From: Acidobacteriota bacterium
GTDB lineage: Bacteria; Pseudomonadota; Alphaproteobacteria; Caulobacterales; Hyphomonadaceae
Length of the DNA: 64,000 nt
Direction of reading: 5' to 3'
Assembly (NCBI GenBank): GCA_016712445.1
Contig: JADJRB010000001.1
Span: forward strand, 2,232,001-2,296,000
Shown here: positions 17,741 through 26,630 of the stretch, piece by piece
Position numbering within the stretch: the stretch's first letter is position 1
How the letters are laid out: every line of letters starts with the position of its first letter
The notes under the pieces: generated by a model
What the model was told of the DNA's origin: nothing
The model's database searches: none
The model's input: the letters and a program-made list of their open reading frames with translations, nothing else
Made by a program: the position numbers and the translations under genes

Positions 17741-18991
17741 CTAGCCGGCCTTGATCAGCGCGTGACGCTTCTTGCCCGCCGAGAGCTTGATCGCGCCGTC
17801 CTGCAGGTCCGCCGCCGACACTTTCGCATTCGGGTCAGTCACCGCTTCGTCGTTGACGCGGATGGCGCCCTGTTCGATCAGGCGGCGCGCTTCGCCGTTG
17901 GACTTCGAAAGGCCGGCCGCTGTGCAGGCAGCAGCGACTAGCATCCCGGCGTCAAGCTCCGCCTGCGGAACAAGCGCGGTCGGCAACCCGGCCGAAGAGG
18001 CGCCGTCGCTGAACACCGCTTTCGCGGCGGCCTCGGCTTCCCGGGCGGCCGTCTCGCCGTGCAGCAGCGTCGTGGTGGCGTTGGCCAGCGCAACCTTTGC
18101 ATCGTTGATTGCGGCGCCTTCGAGGGCTTCCAGCTTCTCGATCTCGGCCTGTGACAGGTCGGTGAACAGGCGCATGAAGCGGCCGACATCGGCATCCTCC
18201 GTGTTGCGCCAGAACTGCCAGTATTCGTAGGGCGTGCGCTTGTCGGCGTTGAGCCAGACGGCGCCGTCGGCGGTCTTGCCCATCTTGCCGCCAGACGCGG
18301 TGGTGATCAGGTGCGCGGTGATGCCGAACGCCTTGCCGCCCTCGACCTTGTGGACGAGGTCGACGCCGCCCACGATGTTGCCCCACTGGTCCGAGCCGCC
18401 CAGCTGGATCCGGCAGCCGATGCGCTTGAACAGTTCGAGGAAGTCGTAGGACTGCATCAGCAGGTAGTTGAATTCGAGGAAGGTGTAGGGCTGCTCTGCC
18501 GCCAGGCGGCGGGCGACCGTGTCCTGCTTCACCATCGTGTTGATGGTGAAGTGCACGCCCACTTCGCGCAGCAGCTGGATGTAACCGAGCTTGTCCAGCC
18601 AGTCCGCGTTGTTGACCATGACCGCGTCAGACGGGCCGTCGCCGAACTTCAGGAAGGGCTGGAAAGCTTTCTTGATGCCGGCGATGTTGGCGTTGATCTG
18701 GTCGTCGGTGAGCAGGGGGCGCGACTTTTCCTTGTCGGTCGGGTCGCCGATCTTGGTTGTGCCGCCGCCCATCAGCGCCACTGGCTTGCCGCCGTGGCGC
18801 TGCAGGATGCGCAACATCATGATCTGCAATAGCGAGCCGACATGCAGGCTGTCAGCCGTCGCATCAAAGCCGATATACGCCACCGGATTTCCCGAGGCGC
18901 AGTAAGCGTCGAGCTCTGCCTCATGCGTCATCTGCTTGATGAAGCCGCGCCAGCTGAGCTCGCGCAGGAATTCCGACTTGTAATCGCTCAT
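17741..18991 (-). CDS. tyrS: Tyrosyl-tRNA synthetase
   Basis: TyrRS charges tRNA-Tyr. The class I signatures are present: the HIGH-type motif HVGS at residues 50-53 and the KMSKS-type KMGKT at 236-240. The tRNA-binding S4 domain lies at about 350-416. The length of 416 aa is normal. I set the start at ATG 18991 (MSDYKSEF); a 140-residue upstream extension is a shadow of the divergent anmK gene. The 3' end stops 3 bp from the convergent AsmA-like gene. Confidence 0.97.
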   Translation of the reverse strand: MSDYKSEFLRELSWRGFIKQMTHEAELDAYCASGNPVAYIGFDATADSLHVGSLLQIMMLRILQRHGGKPVALMGGGTTKIGDPTDKEKSRPLLTDDQINANIAGIKKAFQPFLKFGDGPSDAVMVNNADWLDKLGYIQLLREVGVHFTINTMVKQDTVARRLAAEQPYTFLEFNYLLMQSYDFLELFKRIGCRIQLGGSDQWGNIVGGVDLVHKVEGGKAFGITAHLITTASGGKMGKTADGAVWLNADKRTPYEYWQFWRNTEDADVGRFMRLFTDLSQAEIEKLEALEGAAINDAKVALANATTTLLHGETAAREAEAAAKAVFSDGASSAGLPTALVPQAELDAGMLVAAACTAAGLSKSNGEARRLIEQGAIRVNDEAVTDPNAKVSAADLQDGAIKLSAGKKRHALIKAG

Positions 18992-19040
18992 GTTCTTGTG
19001 TCTCCGTGGACGCGCGCGCCTAACACGGAAAGGGCAAGGC

Positions 19041-20168
19041 TTGAACACTGCTACGGAAAAAACCACGCCTGTCTGGGTCGCCGGCTTCATGTCCGGCACC
19101 TCGCTGGACGCCGTGGACGCCGCGATGATCCTGACCGACGGCGAGCGGGTGACCGAGTTCGGACCTGCCATTGAACGCAAATATACCCCGGCCGAGCGGT
19201 CGGTCCTGCAGGCGGCGACTGAAGCGGCCCGGGCCTGGAACTGGGAGGGGCCAATCCCGGAAGGTCCGTTCAAGGCGGCCCTGGACGTGATTACCGAAAC
19301 GCACGCCGACGCCTGGTTCCGGCTGACGAGGGAAGAGCGGGCGCCGCAGCCACTACTGGCGGGCATCCACGGCCAGACCGTGCTGCACCGGCGCGCGCGG
19401 GGCGGCGCCAAGGGCGCGACGCTGCAACTGGTTGACCCGTTCGCTCTGCGCGCGGCGCTGGGCGTGCCGCTGGTGTGTGACTTCCGGTCGGCCGATGTCG
19501 AGGCGGGCGGGCAGGGCGCGCCGCTGGCGCCGGCCTATCATGCCGCGCTGCTGAACCGGCTGGGCGATGAGCCGGCCTGCGTGCTGAACCTTGGCGGGGT
19601 CGCCAACATCACGGCGCGCCTCGCAGATGGCAGCCTGATCGCGTTTGATACCGGCCCGGCCAACGGCCCGATTGACGAATGGGTCGAGGGCAATGGCGCG
19701 GGGACGCATGACGTGGGCGGACGCCTCGCCGCTGCCGGCACGGTGCACACCGGCTTGCTGGCGCAGCTGATGAGCCATGACTGGTTCAGCGAGAAGCCGC
19801 CGAAATCGCTCGACCGGTACGACTTCAATGCGAGCGTCGCACGCGGCCTGTCGCTGCAGGACGGCGCCGCCACGCTGACGGCCTTCTCGGCCGCTGCCGT
19901 CGCGGCGGGCATCGACCAGTTGCCGCAACGCCCGAGCCGCGTGATCGCGTGCGGCGGCGGGCGGCACAATCCGGCGCTGATGGCGGCGCTGAAGGGCGCG
20001 TTGCCGTGCCCGCTGATGAGCGCAGAAGAAGCCGGCTGGCGCGGCGATTCCATCGAGGCCGAGGCCTTCGCCTTCCTCGCCGCGCGGCGGATGCGCCAAT
20101 TGCCTATCAGCTGGCCGATGACGACCGGCGTGCCGGCGCCGATGACCGGCGGCCAGTTGCTGACCTAG
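19041..20168 (+). CDS. anmK: Anhydro-N-acetylmuramic acid kinase
   Basis: AnmK phosphorylates and opens 1,6-anhydro-MurNAc during cell-wall recycling. The N-terminal ATP-binding signature appears as GFMSGTSLDAVD at about residues 15-26, with Ala replacing the usual second Gly. The length of 375 aa fits the family (about 370). No ATG lies at the expected position; TTG at 19041 with GGAAAGGG upstream gives the right N-terminus. The ATG at 18990 would add 17 residues and overlap the divergent tyrS start codon. The stop overlaps the convergent acetyltransferase gene by 4 bp. Confidence 0.92.
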   Translation: MNTATEKTTPVWVAGFMSGTSLDAVDAAMILTDGERVTEFGPAIERKYTPAERSVLQAATEAARAWNWEGPIPEGPFKAALDVITETHADAWFRLTREERAPQPLLAGIHGQTVLHRRARGGAKGATLQLVDPFALRAALGVPLVCDFRSADVEAGGQGAPLAPAYHAALLNRLGDEPACVLNLGGVANITARLADGSLIAFDTGPANGPIDEWVEGNGAGTHDVGGRLAAAGTVHTGLLAQLMSHDWFSEKPPKSLDRYDFNASVARGLSLQDGAATLTAFSAAAVAAGIDQLPQRPSRVIACGGGRHNPALMAALKGALPCPLMSAEEAGWRGDSIEAEAFAFLAARRMRQLPISWPMTTGVPAPMTGGQLLT

Positions 20169-20641
20169 GCGCGGGCGAGTTCGCCGAGGGCTTTGCCCTC
20201 AAGCCGGTAGATCGTCCATTCGTCCATCGGCGCTGCGCCGAGGGAGAGATAGAAGTCGATCGACGGCTTGTTCCAGTCGAGCACGGACCATTCAAGCCGT
20301 CCGCAGCCGCGCTCGACGGCGAGCGCCGCCAGCCGCTTCAGCAGCGCCTTGCCGTGCCCCTTTCCGCGCTGGGCGGGATCGACGAACAGGTCTTCCAGAT
20401 AGATGCCGGGCTTTCCGAGGAAGGTCGAGAAGTTATGGAAGAAGAGGGCAAAGCCGGTCGCGGCGCCCGCCTCTTCAATCAGCAACACTTCGGCGAAGGG
20501 CTTCGCGCCGAACAGGTTTGCCCGCAGCAGCGTTTCGTCCGCCACGCAGGCATGCGTGAGCTTCTCGTAGTCGGCGAGCGCGCGGATGAAACCGAGAATG
20601 ACCGGCGTGTCGGCTTCGGTGGCAAACCGGATGTCCGCCAT
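20165..20641 (-). CDS. GNAT N-acetyltransferase, spermidine/diamine acetyltransferase-like
   Basis: The protein (158 aa) has the GNAT acetyl-CoA loop QRGKGHGKALL (about residues 87-97), followed by an RLEWSVLDWN segment and FY.SLGA. These resemble the spermidine/thialysine acetyltransferase subgroup, as does the FFHNFSTFLGKPGIYLEDLFV block. The substrate is not provable from sequence. The start at 20641 lies 4 bp after the upstream hydrolase stop, so the two form an operon. Confidence 0.87.
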   Translation of the reverse strand: MADIRFATEADTPVILGFIRALADYEKLTHACVADETLLRANLFGAKPFAEVLLIEEAGAATGFALFFHNFSTFLGKPGIYLEDLFVDPAQRGKGHGKALLKRLAALAVERGCGRLEWSVLDWNKPSIDFYLSLGAAPMDEWTIYRLEGKALGELARA

Positions 20642-20645
20642 CGGC

Positions 20646-21365
20646 CTAGTCTTCGAAATCTTCGTCTTCTTCGACGATGTCGGCATCCACGCCGTCTTCT
20701 GCTTCGAGGCGCAGCTGTTGCTCAGCTTCGTCGAGGCGGCGCAGCAGGTAGGATTCGCACAGGGCGATCAGCTCTTCGCGCTTGTCGACGTAGAAGTGGT
20801 TGGCGCCTTTGACCTTCGCGCGCTCGACCTTGTGGCCCTTTTGGACGCGCACTTTCGACAGGGCGCGCTCGACATCTTCCGGCGAGGCGATCGAGTCGGC
20901 GTCGCCGGCGACGATCAGGCCCGAGGCCGGGCAGGGCGCGAGGAAGGAGAGGTCGTAGTGGTTGGCCGGCGGCGAGATGGCGAGGAAGCCGTCGATCTCC
21001 GGGCGGCGCATCAGCAGCTGGAGCGTGATCCATGCGCCGAAGGAATAGCCGGCACACCAGACAAGGCGCGGGCTTTCCGACAGGTTTTCCAGATAGTCGA
21101 GGACGTAGGCCGCATCTTCCAGTTCGCCGATGCCCTGATCGTACACGCCCTGCGAACGGCCCACGCCGCGCGAGTTGTAGCGCAGCACGCCGAAACCGTG
21201 CTTCTCGAACAGCTGGTAGAGCATGATCGTGACCGGATCCTGCATCGTTCCGCCGGCTTTCGGGTGCGGATGAAGGATCAGCGCAATCGGCGCGCCCGGA
21301 TATGGCGGCTCAGTATAGCGTGCTTCGATCCGCCCTTGGGGGCCCGGAATGATGATTTCTGCCAT
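20646..21365 (-). CDS. Alpha/beta hydrolase of the YpfH/DUF-type small serine hydrolase group
   Basis: This 239-residue alpha/beta hydrolase has the nucleophile elbow GYSFGA (Ser near residue 107). An HPHPKAGGTM oxyanion-region string lies near 32-41 and a late catalytic His in GANHFYVDK near 199. It has no signal peptide and an acidic C-terminal tail (about 218-239). The family is widespread in alphaproteobacteria and often unassigned. The ATG at 21365 is preferred to an 18-residue upstream extension. Confidence 0.85.
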   Translation of the reverse strand: MAEIIIPGPQGRIEARYTEPPYPGAPIALILHPHPKAGGTMQDPVTIMLYQLFEKHGFGVLRYNSRGVGRSQGVYDQGIGELEDAAYVLDYLENLSESPRLVWCAGYSFGAWITLQLLMRRPEIDGFLAISPPANHYDLSFLAPCPASGLIVAGDADSIASPEDVERALSKVRVQKGHKVERAKVKGANHFYVDKREELIALCESYLLRRLDEAEQQLRLEAEDGVDADIVEEDEDFED

Positions 21366-21475
21366 CTGATCCTCGGTTTTTGTCAGTGAAGGGGGCGAGA
21401 TAGGCCAAATCGACCGCAAAATGCAAATTTTTCTGCAGGGTGCGGCAGAGGCCGGAAACGTCTATATATAGGGGC

Positions 21476-22621
21476 ATGATCTACGCCGACTACAACGCCA
21501 CCGCCCCGATGCGGCCGGAAGCCCGCGACGCCGTGATGGCGGCGCTGGCGCTGGGGGCGGCAAACCCGTCATCGGTCCACCAGGCCGGGCGGGCGGCGCG
21601 CGCGGTGGTTGAGCGGGCGCGGGCGCAGATCGGCGGGGCGATTGGCTCGCGGGCGAGCGACATCATCTTCACCAGCGGCGGCACGGAATCGCTGCTCCTG
21701 GCCATACAGGGCGCCGTGCTGGCGCTGGACGGCAAGGCAACCCTGATCGTTTCGGCCATCGAGCACGAGGCGGCGACCAAGGCGGCGGCGCATGCCGGGG
21801 TGCCGGTCGAGACGGCCTATGTGGGCCCGGACGGGCGGGTCGATCTTGGCGATCTGGGCGACCGCCTCAAGGGCTGGGACACGGCCGCGAAAGGCACGCC
21901 TGTGCTTGTGCTGATGCTGGCGAACAATGAAACCGGGATACTCCAGCCCGTGGCGGAGGCGGCCGCGCTGGTGCGCGCGGCGGGCGGCCTCGTCGTGTGC
22001 GACGCTGTGCAGGCGCTGGGCAAGGTGCAAGTCAACGCAGCGCTGCTGGGCGCTGACTATATTGCGCTGTCGGCGCACAAGATCGGCGGGCCGCAGGGCG
22101 TCGGCGCACTATGGCACCGGGCGGGTGCGCCGCTGAAGGCGCTGCAGTATGGCGGCGGACAGGAACGTGGCCTGCGGTCGGGAACTGAGAACGTCGCCGG
22201 GATTGCCGGATTTGGCGCAGCGGCGGAAGCCGCCGTGCGCGATCTGCCGAAATATGCCGCGCTTGCGAAGCTGCGGGACGCAATGGAATCGCGCCTGAAG
22301 GCTGAGGGCGGCGTGACCGTGATCGGTGAAGGCTCGCTCCGGCTTGCCGGGACGTCCAATTTCGCGCGGCCCGGTTTCCGGGCGGAAACGCAGGTGATGG
22401 CGCTGGACCTTGCAGGTGTCTGCGTCTCGGCGGGATCGGCCTGCTCGTCCGGCAAGGTGAAGAGATCGCTTGTGCTGCTGGCCATGGGAGCGGATGACGC
22501 GCTTGCGGAATCGGCGATCCGCACCAGCTTTGGCTGGAACAGCCAGGCGGAAGACTTCGAGCGCGTCGCCGACGCCTGGCTCGAAGCGGCCCGGCGAACC
22601 GTGTTGAAGGAGACTGCGTGA
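21476..22621 (+). CDS. Cysteine desulfurase (NifS/IscS-like), first gene of the suf operon
   Basis: This 381-residue PLP enzyme releases sulfur from cysteine for Fe-S assembly. The PLP lysine is Lys202 in SAHKIGGPQG, and the active Cys is Cys323 in the loop SAGSACSSGKVK, a long-loop group I pattern. A second desulfurase, SufS, is encoded further down. In many alphaproteobacteria an Rrf2 regulator gene precedes this gene; none is seen here. A TATATA stretch lies at about 21464-21469, just before the ATG, so the promoter is very close and the leader is short. Confidence 0.93.
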   Translation: MIYADYNATAPMRPEARDAVMAALALGAANPSSVHQAGRAARAVVERARAQIGGAIGSRASDIIFTSGGTESLLLAIQGAVLALDGKATLIVSAIEHEAATKAAAHAGVPVETAYVGPDGRVDLGDLGDRLKGWDTAAKGTPVLVLMLANNETGILQPVAEAAALVRAAGGLVVCDAVQALGKVQVNAALLGADYIALSAHKIGGPQGVGALWHRAGAPLKALQYGGGQERGLRSGTENVAGIAGFGAAAEAAVRDLPKYAALAKLRDAMESRLKAEGGVTVIGEGSLRLAGTSNFARPGFRAETQVMALDLAGVCVSAGSACSSGKVKRSLVLLAMGADDALAESAIRTSFGWNSQAEDFERVADAWLEAARRTVLKETA

Positions 22622-22845
22622 TGCCTCGACGGAAGTTCAAGATGCTGCCGGGGCTGTTGCTTGCGAGCACACTGGCGCTTTCGGGGTGTTCCGTGCTCAC
22701 GGACATGGGCAGTGGCAGCTATGACAGCGCCGCCCGGCGCGCGTGCGACAAGGAACTCGACGCGAAAACCCGGCTTGATTGCTACAACAAGGCCGAAGAA
22801 GCGGCTCGCGAGAGAGACGCCTCCAGGAATGGAAACGAGACGTAA
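22621..22845 (+). CDS. Small lipoprotein of unknown function inside the suf operon
   Basis: This 74-residue protein has a lipoprotein signal peptide, with the lipobox LALSGC near residues 17-22. The mature part of about 50 residues is charged and contains two further Cys (RRACDKEL and RLDCYNKA). Its ATG overlaps the desulfurase stop (GTGATG; the GTG at 22618 is an alternative). Its stop overlaps the sufB ATG (TAATG), so it is translationally coupled on both sides. I do not recognise a family. Confidence 0.75.
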   Translation: MPRRKFKMLPGLLLASTLALSGCSVLTDMGSGSYDSAARRACDKELDAKTRLDCYNKAEEAARERDASRNGNET

Positions 22846-24407
22846 TGGATTGCTGCGGCGGAATGGATGAGCACGACGAAACCTGCACCGAAGTGAAGGT
22901 GAAGGACGGCATCGATGCAAAGACGGTCGAGGCGGCGAAGCGCCTCGAGTCGGAGAACTATTCGGCCGGTTTCGTCACCGATATCGAAATGGATTTTGCG
23001 CCGAAAGGCCTGAACGAAGATACCGTGCGGTTCATCTCCGCGAAGAAGGGCGAACCGGAGTGGCTGCTCGAATACCGGCTGGACGCCTACCGCCGCTGGC
23101 TGACGATGGAAGAGCCTGTGTGGGCGCGGGTGAACTACCCGAAGATCGACTACCAAGCCTACTATTACTACGCCGCGCCGAAGGATGCGGCGAAGTACAA
23201 GTCCATTGATGAAGTGCCGAAAGAAATCCTCGATACCTACGCCAAGCTCGGCATCCCGCTGCGCGAGGCGGAAGTGCTGCTCGGCGTCGAGGGTGCGGCC
23301 GAGACGGCCGCGACCGCGCGAGAGAAACCGCGCGTGGCGGTGGATGCCGTGTTCGATTCCGTGTCGGTTGCCACGACGTTCCGCGAAGAGCTGAAGAAGG
23401 CCGGCGTGATCTTCATGTCGATCTCCGAGGCCGTGCAGGAATATCCGGAGCTTGTGCGCAAGTATCTCGGCACAGTCGTTCCGTCGACGGACAATTTCTT
23501 TGCCACGCTCAACGCCGCCGTGTTTTCGGACGGCACGTTCGTGTATGTGCCCAAGGGCGTGCGCTGCCCGATGGAGCTGTCGACCTATTTCCGCATGAAC
23601 GCGGAAAGCACCGGCCAGTTCGAGCGCACGTTGATCGTTTGCGACGAGGGGGCGTACGTATCCTACCTCGAAGGCTGCACGGCGCCGATGCGCGACGAAA
23701 ACCAGCTGCATGCGGCCGTGGTCGAACTGGTCGCGCTGGACGATGCCGAGATCAAGTACTCAACCGTGCAGAACTGGTGGCCGGGCGACGAGGACGGCAA
23801 GGGCGGCATCTATAACTTTGTCACCAAGCGCGGCGACTGCCGCGGCGCGCGCTCCAAGATTTCCTGGACGCAGGTGGAGACCGGATCGGCGATCACCTGG
23901 AAATATCCGTCCTGCATCCTGCGCGGCGACGACTCGGTCGGCGAGTTTTATTCCATCGCGGTGACCAACGGTCGCCAGCAGGCCGATACCGGCACCAAGA
24001 TGATCCACCTCGGCAAGCGCACGAAGAGCCGGATCATCTCGAAGGGCATCTCCGCCGGCCGGTCCGACAATACTTACCGGGGCCTCGTCTCCATCAACAA
24101 ACGCGCCGAGAAGGCGCGCAACTTCACGCAGTGCGACAGTCTGCTGATCGGTCAGACCTGCGGCGCACATACCGTGCCCTATGTCGAGAACCGCCGCGCC
24201 GATGCGCAGCTGGAGCATGAAGCGACGACGACCAAGCTGTCCGAAGACCAGCTGTTCTACGTGCGCCAACGCGGCATCGGCGAAGAGCAGGCGGTTGCCC
24301 TGCTGGTCAACGGCTTCGTGCGCGAAGTGCTCCAGGAGCTGCCGATGGAGTTCGCCGTGGAGGCCCAGAAGCTGCTGGAAGTGAGCCTTGAAGGTAGCGT
24401 TGGTTAA
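22845..24407 (+). CDS. sufB: Fe-S cluster assembly scaffold SufB
   Basis: SufB, with SufC and SufD, forms the SufBC2D scaffold on which Fe-S clusters are built. The 520 residues match the family, with conserved blocks such as CPMELSTYFRMN, SYLEGCTAP and NFTQCDSLLIG (a Cys implicated in scaffold function). The chosen ATG overlaps the lipoprotein stop; an unusual N-terminus with CCGGMDEHDETC precedes the region that aligns with SufB, so a later Met at about residue 7 is possible. It is followed by an atypical gap of 250 bp before sufC. Confidence 0.96.
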   Translation: MDCCGGMDEHDETCTEVKVKDGIDAKTVEAAKRLESENYSAGFVTDIEMDFAPKGLNEDTVRFISAKKGEPEWLLEYRLDAYRRWLTMEEPVWARVNYPKIDYQAYYYYAAPKDAAKYKSIDEVPKEILDTYAKLGIPLREAEVLLGVEGAAETAATAREKPRVAVDAVFDSVSVATTFREELKKAGVIFMSISEAVQEYPELVRKYLGTVVPSTDNFFATLNAAVFSDGTFVYVPKGVRCPMELSTYFRMNAESTGQFERTLIVCDEGAYVSYLEGCTAPMRDENQLHAAVVELVALDDAEIKYSTVQNWWPGDEDGKGGIYNFVTKRGDCRGARSKISWTQVETGSAITWKYPSCILRGDDSVGEFYSIAVTNGRQQADTGTKMIHLGKRTKSRIISKGISAGRSDNTYRGLVSINKRAEKARNFTQCDSLLIGQTCGAHTVPYVENRRADAQLEHEATTTKLSEDQLFYVRQRGIGEEQAVALLVNGFVREVLQELPMEFAVEAQKLLEVSLEGSVG

Positions 24408-24486
24408 TTTGCGTTAGCCGGCAACCGGCTCGGAACTTGCTGCGTTGATCCTCAAACGGCCACAGGGGGCCGTCCGAGAGGACAAC

Positions 24487-24564
24487 ATGTTGAAACAATC
24501 CATTGGTCTGGCCGTGATTTGTGCCGTTTTGTTCGTTGTGCCGCTGGTGGCCGCCGCCGGCTGA
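24487..24564 (+). CDS. Candidate 25-residue membrane peptide between sufB and sufC
   Basis: A short frame, ATG to TGA, has AGAGGA 5 bases upstream of the ATG. It encodes a polar start (MLKQS) followed by about 20 hydrophobic residues ending in VAAAG, like a single membrane helix. It sits alone in a 250-bp gap in an otherwise tightly packed operon. No family is known to me. The remaining gap (24408-24486 and 24565-24657) shows no other coding signal. Confidence 0.45.
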   Translation: MLKQSIGLAVICAVLFVVPLVAAAG

Positions 24565-24657
24565 GCCGGAAACACGCATTCCGGTATAGCTGGGCTGAAC
24601 GCTCCTATCCTGTCGCAGGGGCTTTCCCTGACGCCTGATGGGCCCTAAATGCGGGCC

Positions 24658-25419
24658 ATGTTGAAGATTGAAAACCTGACCGCGACTGTCGGCGAAGGCG
24701 AGGATGCGAAAACCATCCTGAATGGCCTGTCGCTGGCCGTGCCTGCGGGCGAAGTCCACGCCATCATGGGCCCGAACGGGGCGGGCAAGTCGACGCTCTC
24801 CTACGTTTTGACCGGCCGCGAGGGGTACACGGTGACCGGCGGCACCGCGACGCTCGACGGCGATGACCTGCTCGCGCTCGATCCGGAAGACCGGGCCGCC
24901 AGGGGCGTGTTCCTGTCCTTCCAGTATCCGGTCGAAATTCCGGGCGTGCCGGTGATGACGTTTGTGCGCGCCGCCATGAATGCCCAGCGCAAGGCGCGCG
25001 GCGAAGCCGAGATTTCGGCCCCGGAGTTCATCAAGAAATCGCGCGAGATCGCCAAGGTGCTGAGCCTTGATCCTGAAATGCTGAAGCGTCCGGTGAATGT
25101 CGGCTTCTCGGGCGGCGAGAAGAAGCGGCTCGAGATCTACCAGATGATGATGCTGGAGCCGCGTTTCATGGTGCTGGACGAAACCGATAGCGGGCTCGAC
25201 ATCGACGCCCTGCGCACCGTCGCGGAGGGCGTCAACGCGCTGCGCGCGCCAGAGCGCGGCATGTTGGTGATCACGCATTACCAGCGCCTGCTCGACTATA
25301 TCAAACCGGACAAGGTGCACGTGCTGGCCAAGGGCCGCATCATCAAGACCGGCGGGCCGGAGCTGGCCCACAGGCTGGAAGCTGAAGGCTATGACGGCGT
25401 GCTGGCGGAGGCGGTGTGA
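24658..25419 (+). CDS. sufC: SufC ATPase of the Fe-S assembly complex
   Basis: SufC is the ABC-type ATPase of SufBC2D. Its Walker A is GPNGAGKS at residues 38-45, the signature is FSGGEKKR near 150, and the Walker B is VLDETDSGLD near 172-181. The length of 253 aa is normal. I chose ATG at 24658, whose MLKIENL start aligns with the usual SufC N-terminus; ATG 24649 would add three residues. The 3' end overlaps the GTG of sufD by 4 bp. Confidence 0.96.
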   Translation: MLKIENLTATVGEGEDAKTILNGLSLAVPAGEVHAIMGPNGAGKSTLSYVLTGREGYTVTGGTATLDGDDLLALDPEDRAARGVFLSFQYPVEIPGVPVMTFVRAAMNAQRKARGEAEISAPEFIKKSREIAKVLSLDPEMLKRPVNVGFSGGEKKRLEIYQMMMLEPRFMVLDETDSGLDIDALRTVAEGVNALRAPERGMLVITHYQRLLDYIKPDKVHVLAKGRIIKTGGPELAHRLEAEGYDGVLAEAV

Positions 25420-26630
25420 CCACCGCGCTCAAGGATATCATCCGTAATCCGACGGTTGCGGAACTCGAACTGGTCGCCCGCTATGCTGCCCTGAAGGCAG
25501 ATCCGCGCCGCGAACGCCTGTTCGAGGCCTTCGCGCAGACCGGATTGCCCGGACGGCGCATCGAAGGCTGGCGCTGGAGCGACTTCAAGGCGGGCGTCAC
25601 CTCGCTCGAGGCTTCGAAGGGGCCGCAAGCGGCTGATCCGCTGGCGCGGGACGACACGGTCACCTTGCGGTTCACGCCCGCCGGCTACACGCCGCCCCAA
25701 TCCTTGCCGCCCGGCCTGCGCCTTCTGGCGAAGGACGATGTGCAGGCCATGGGCGGCGCTGAGGATGCTCCGCTCGGCGCGCTCGCGGCTGCGCTTTCCC
25801 CGGGCACGCTGCTGGCGGATGTCAGCGCTGGCGCGCCGGTCCAGTTGCACATGGTTTTTTCTGGTCCGGGCGCGATCAATGCCGCGCGCATCGTATTTCT
25901 GGTTCGTCCGGGGGCGGAGCTTCGCCTGTCTGAGAGCCATCTTGGCGGTGCGGCGCTGTCGGCAGCTTTGCTGGAATTCACCTTGCAGAAGAGCGCACGC
26001 CTGAGCCGGGTGGTTTACCAGTCCGCTGGCGCAGCAGAAGCGCAAGCTGTGACCGCGCTCGTCGAACAGGAAGAGGGTGCCGAAAGCACGCAGACGGTGC
26101 TGGCGATGGGCGGCAAGCTCGCCCGTATTGAGACGCGCCTCGTGCATCAAGGCAGGGGTTCCAGGGCGACGCTGAACGCCGCCTATCTCGCCGGCGGCGG
26201 CCGGCATGCCGACATCACGACGCACGTGCGTCACGGCGCGACTGCCTGCATCACGCGCCAGTCGACCAAGGGCGCCGTGCTTGATGGCGGGCGCGGCGTA
26301 TTCCAGGGCAAGTTCCTCGTGCCGCGCACGTCTGGCCAGCAGACCGACGCGTCGATGCAGCACAATGCGCTGCTGCTGGAGGAAGGCGCGGAAGTGTTCG
26401 CCAAGCCCGAACTGGAAATCCACGCCGACGATGTCCAGTGCGCGCATGGCAACACGTCCGGCGCGCTGGATGCGGGCCAGTTGTTCTATCTGCGCCAGCG
26501 CGGCATTCCGCTGGTGCAGGCCCGCGCCATGCTGACGGAAGCATTCATTGCCGAAGCGCTTGAGCACGCAGGCGTGCATGAAGAGGCGCTGCGCGCGCAG
26601 GCAAGCGGCTGGTTGGCCAATGCCCCGTAA
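25416..26630 (+). CDS. sufD: Fe-S cluster assembly protein SufD
   Basis: SufD is the partner of SufB in the scaffold complex. The 404-residue protein has the SufBD beta-helix core and the C-terminal LFYLRQRGIPL block shared with SufB. An HADDVQCAHG motif with the conserved His and Cys lies at about 336-345. It starts with GTG at 25416, overlapping the sufC stop (GTGA). The stop overlaps the sufS start by 11 bp. Confidence 0.95.
   Translation: MTTALKDIIRNPTVAELELVARYAALKADPRRERLFEAFAQTGLPGRRIEGWRWSDFKAGVTSLEASKGPQAADPLARDDTVTLRFTPAGYTPPQSLPPGLRLLAKDDVQAMGGAEDAPLGALAAALSPGTLLADVSAGAPVQLHMVFSGPGAINAARIVFLVRPGAELRLSESHLGGAALSAALLEFTLQKSARLSRVVYQSAGAAEAQAVTALVEQEEGAESTQTVLAMGGKLARIETRLVHQGRGSRATLNAAYLAGGGRHADITTHVRHGATACITRQSTKGAVLDGGRGVFQGKFLVPRTSGQQTDASMQHNALLLEEGAEVFAKPELEIHADDVQCAHGNTSGALDAGQLFYLRQRGIPLVQARAMLTEAFIAEALEHAGVHEEALRAQASGWLANAP

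Noticed and set aside
24307..25371. A 354-residue minus-strand frame over sufC and part of sufB
   Set aside because: It runs opposite two strongly conserved genes and contains no motifs.
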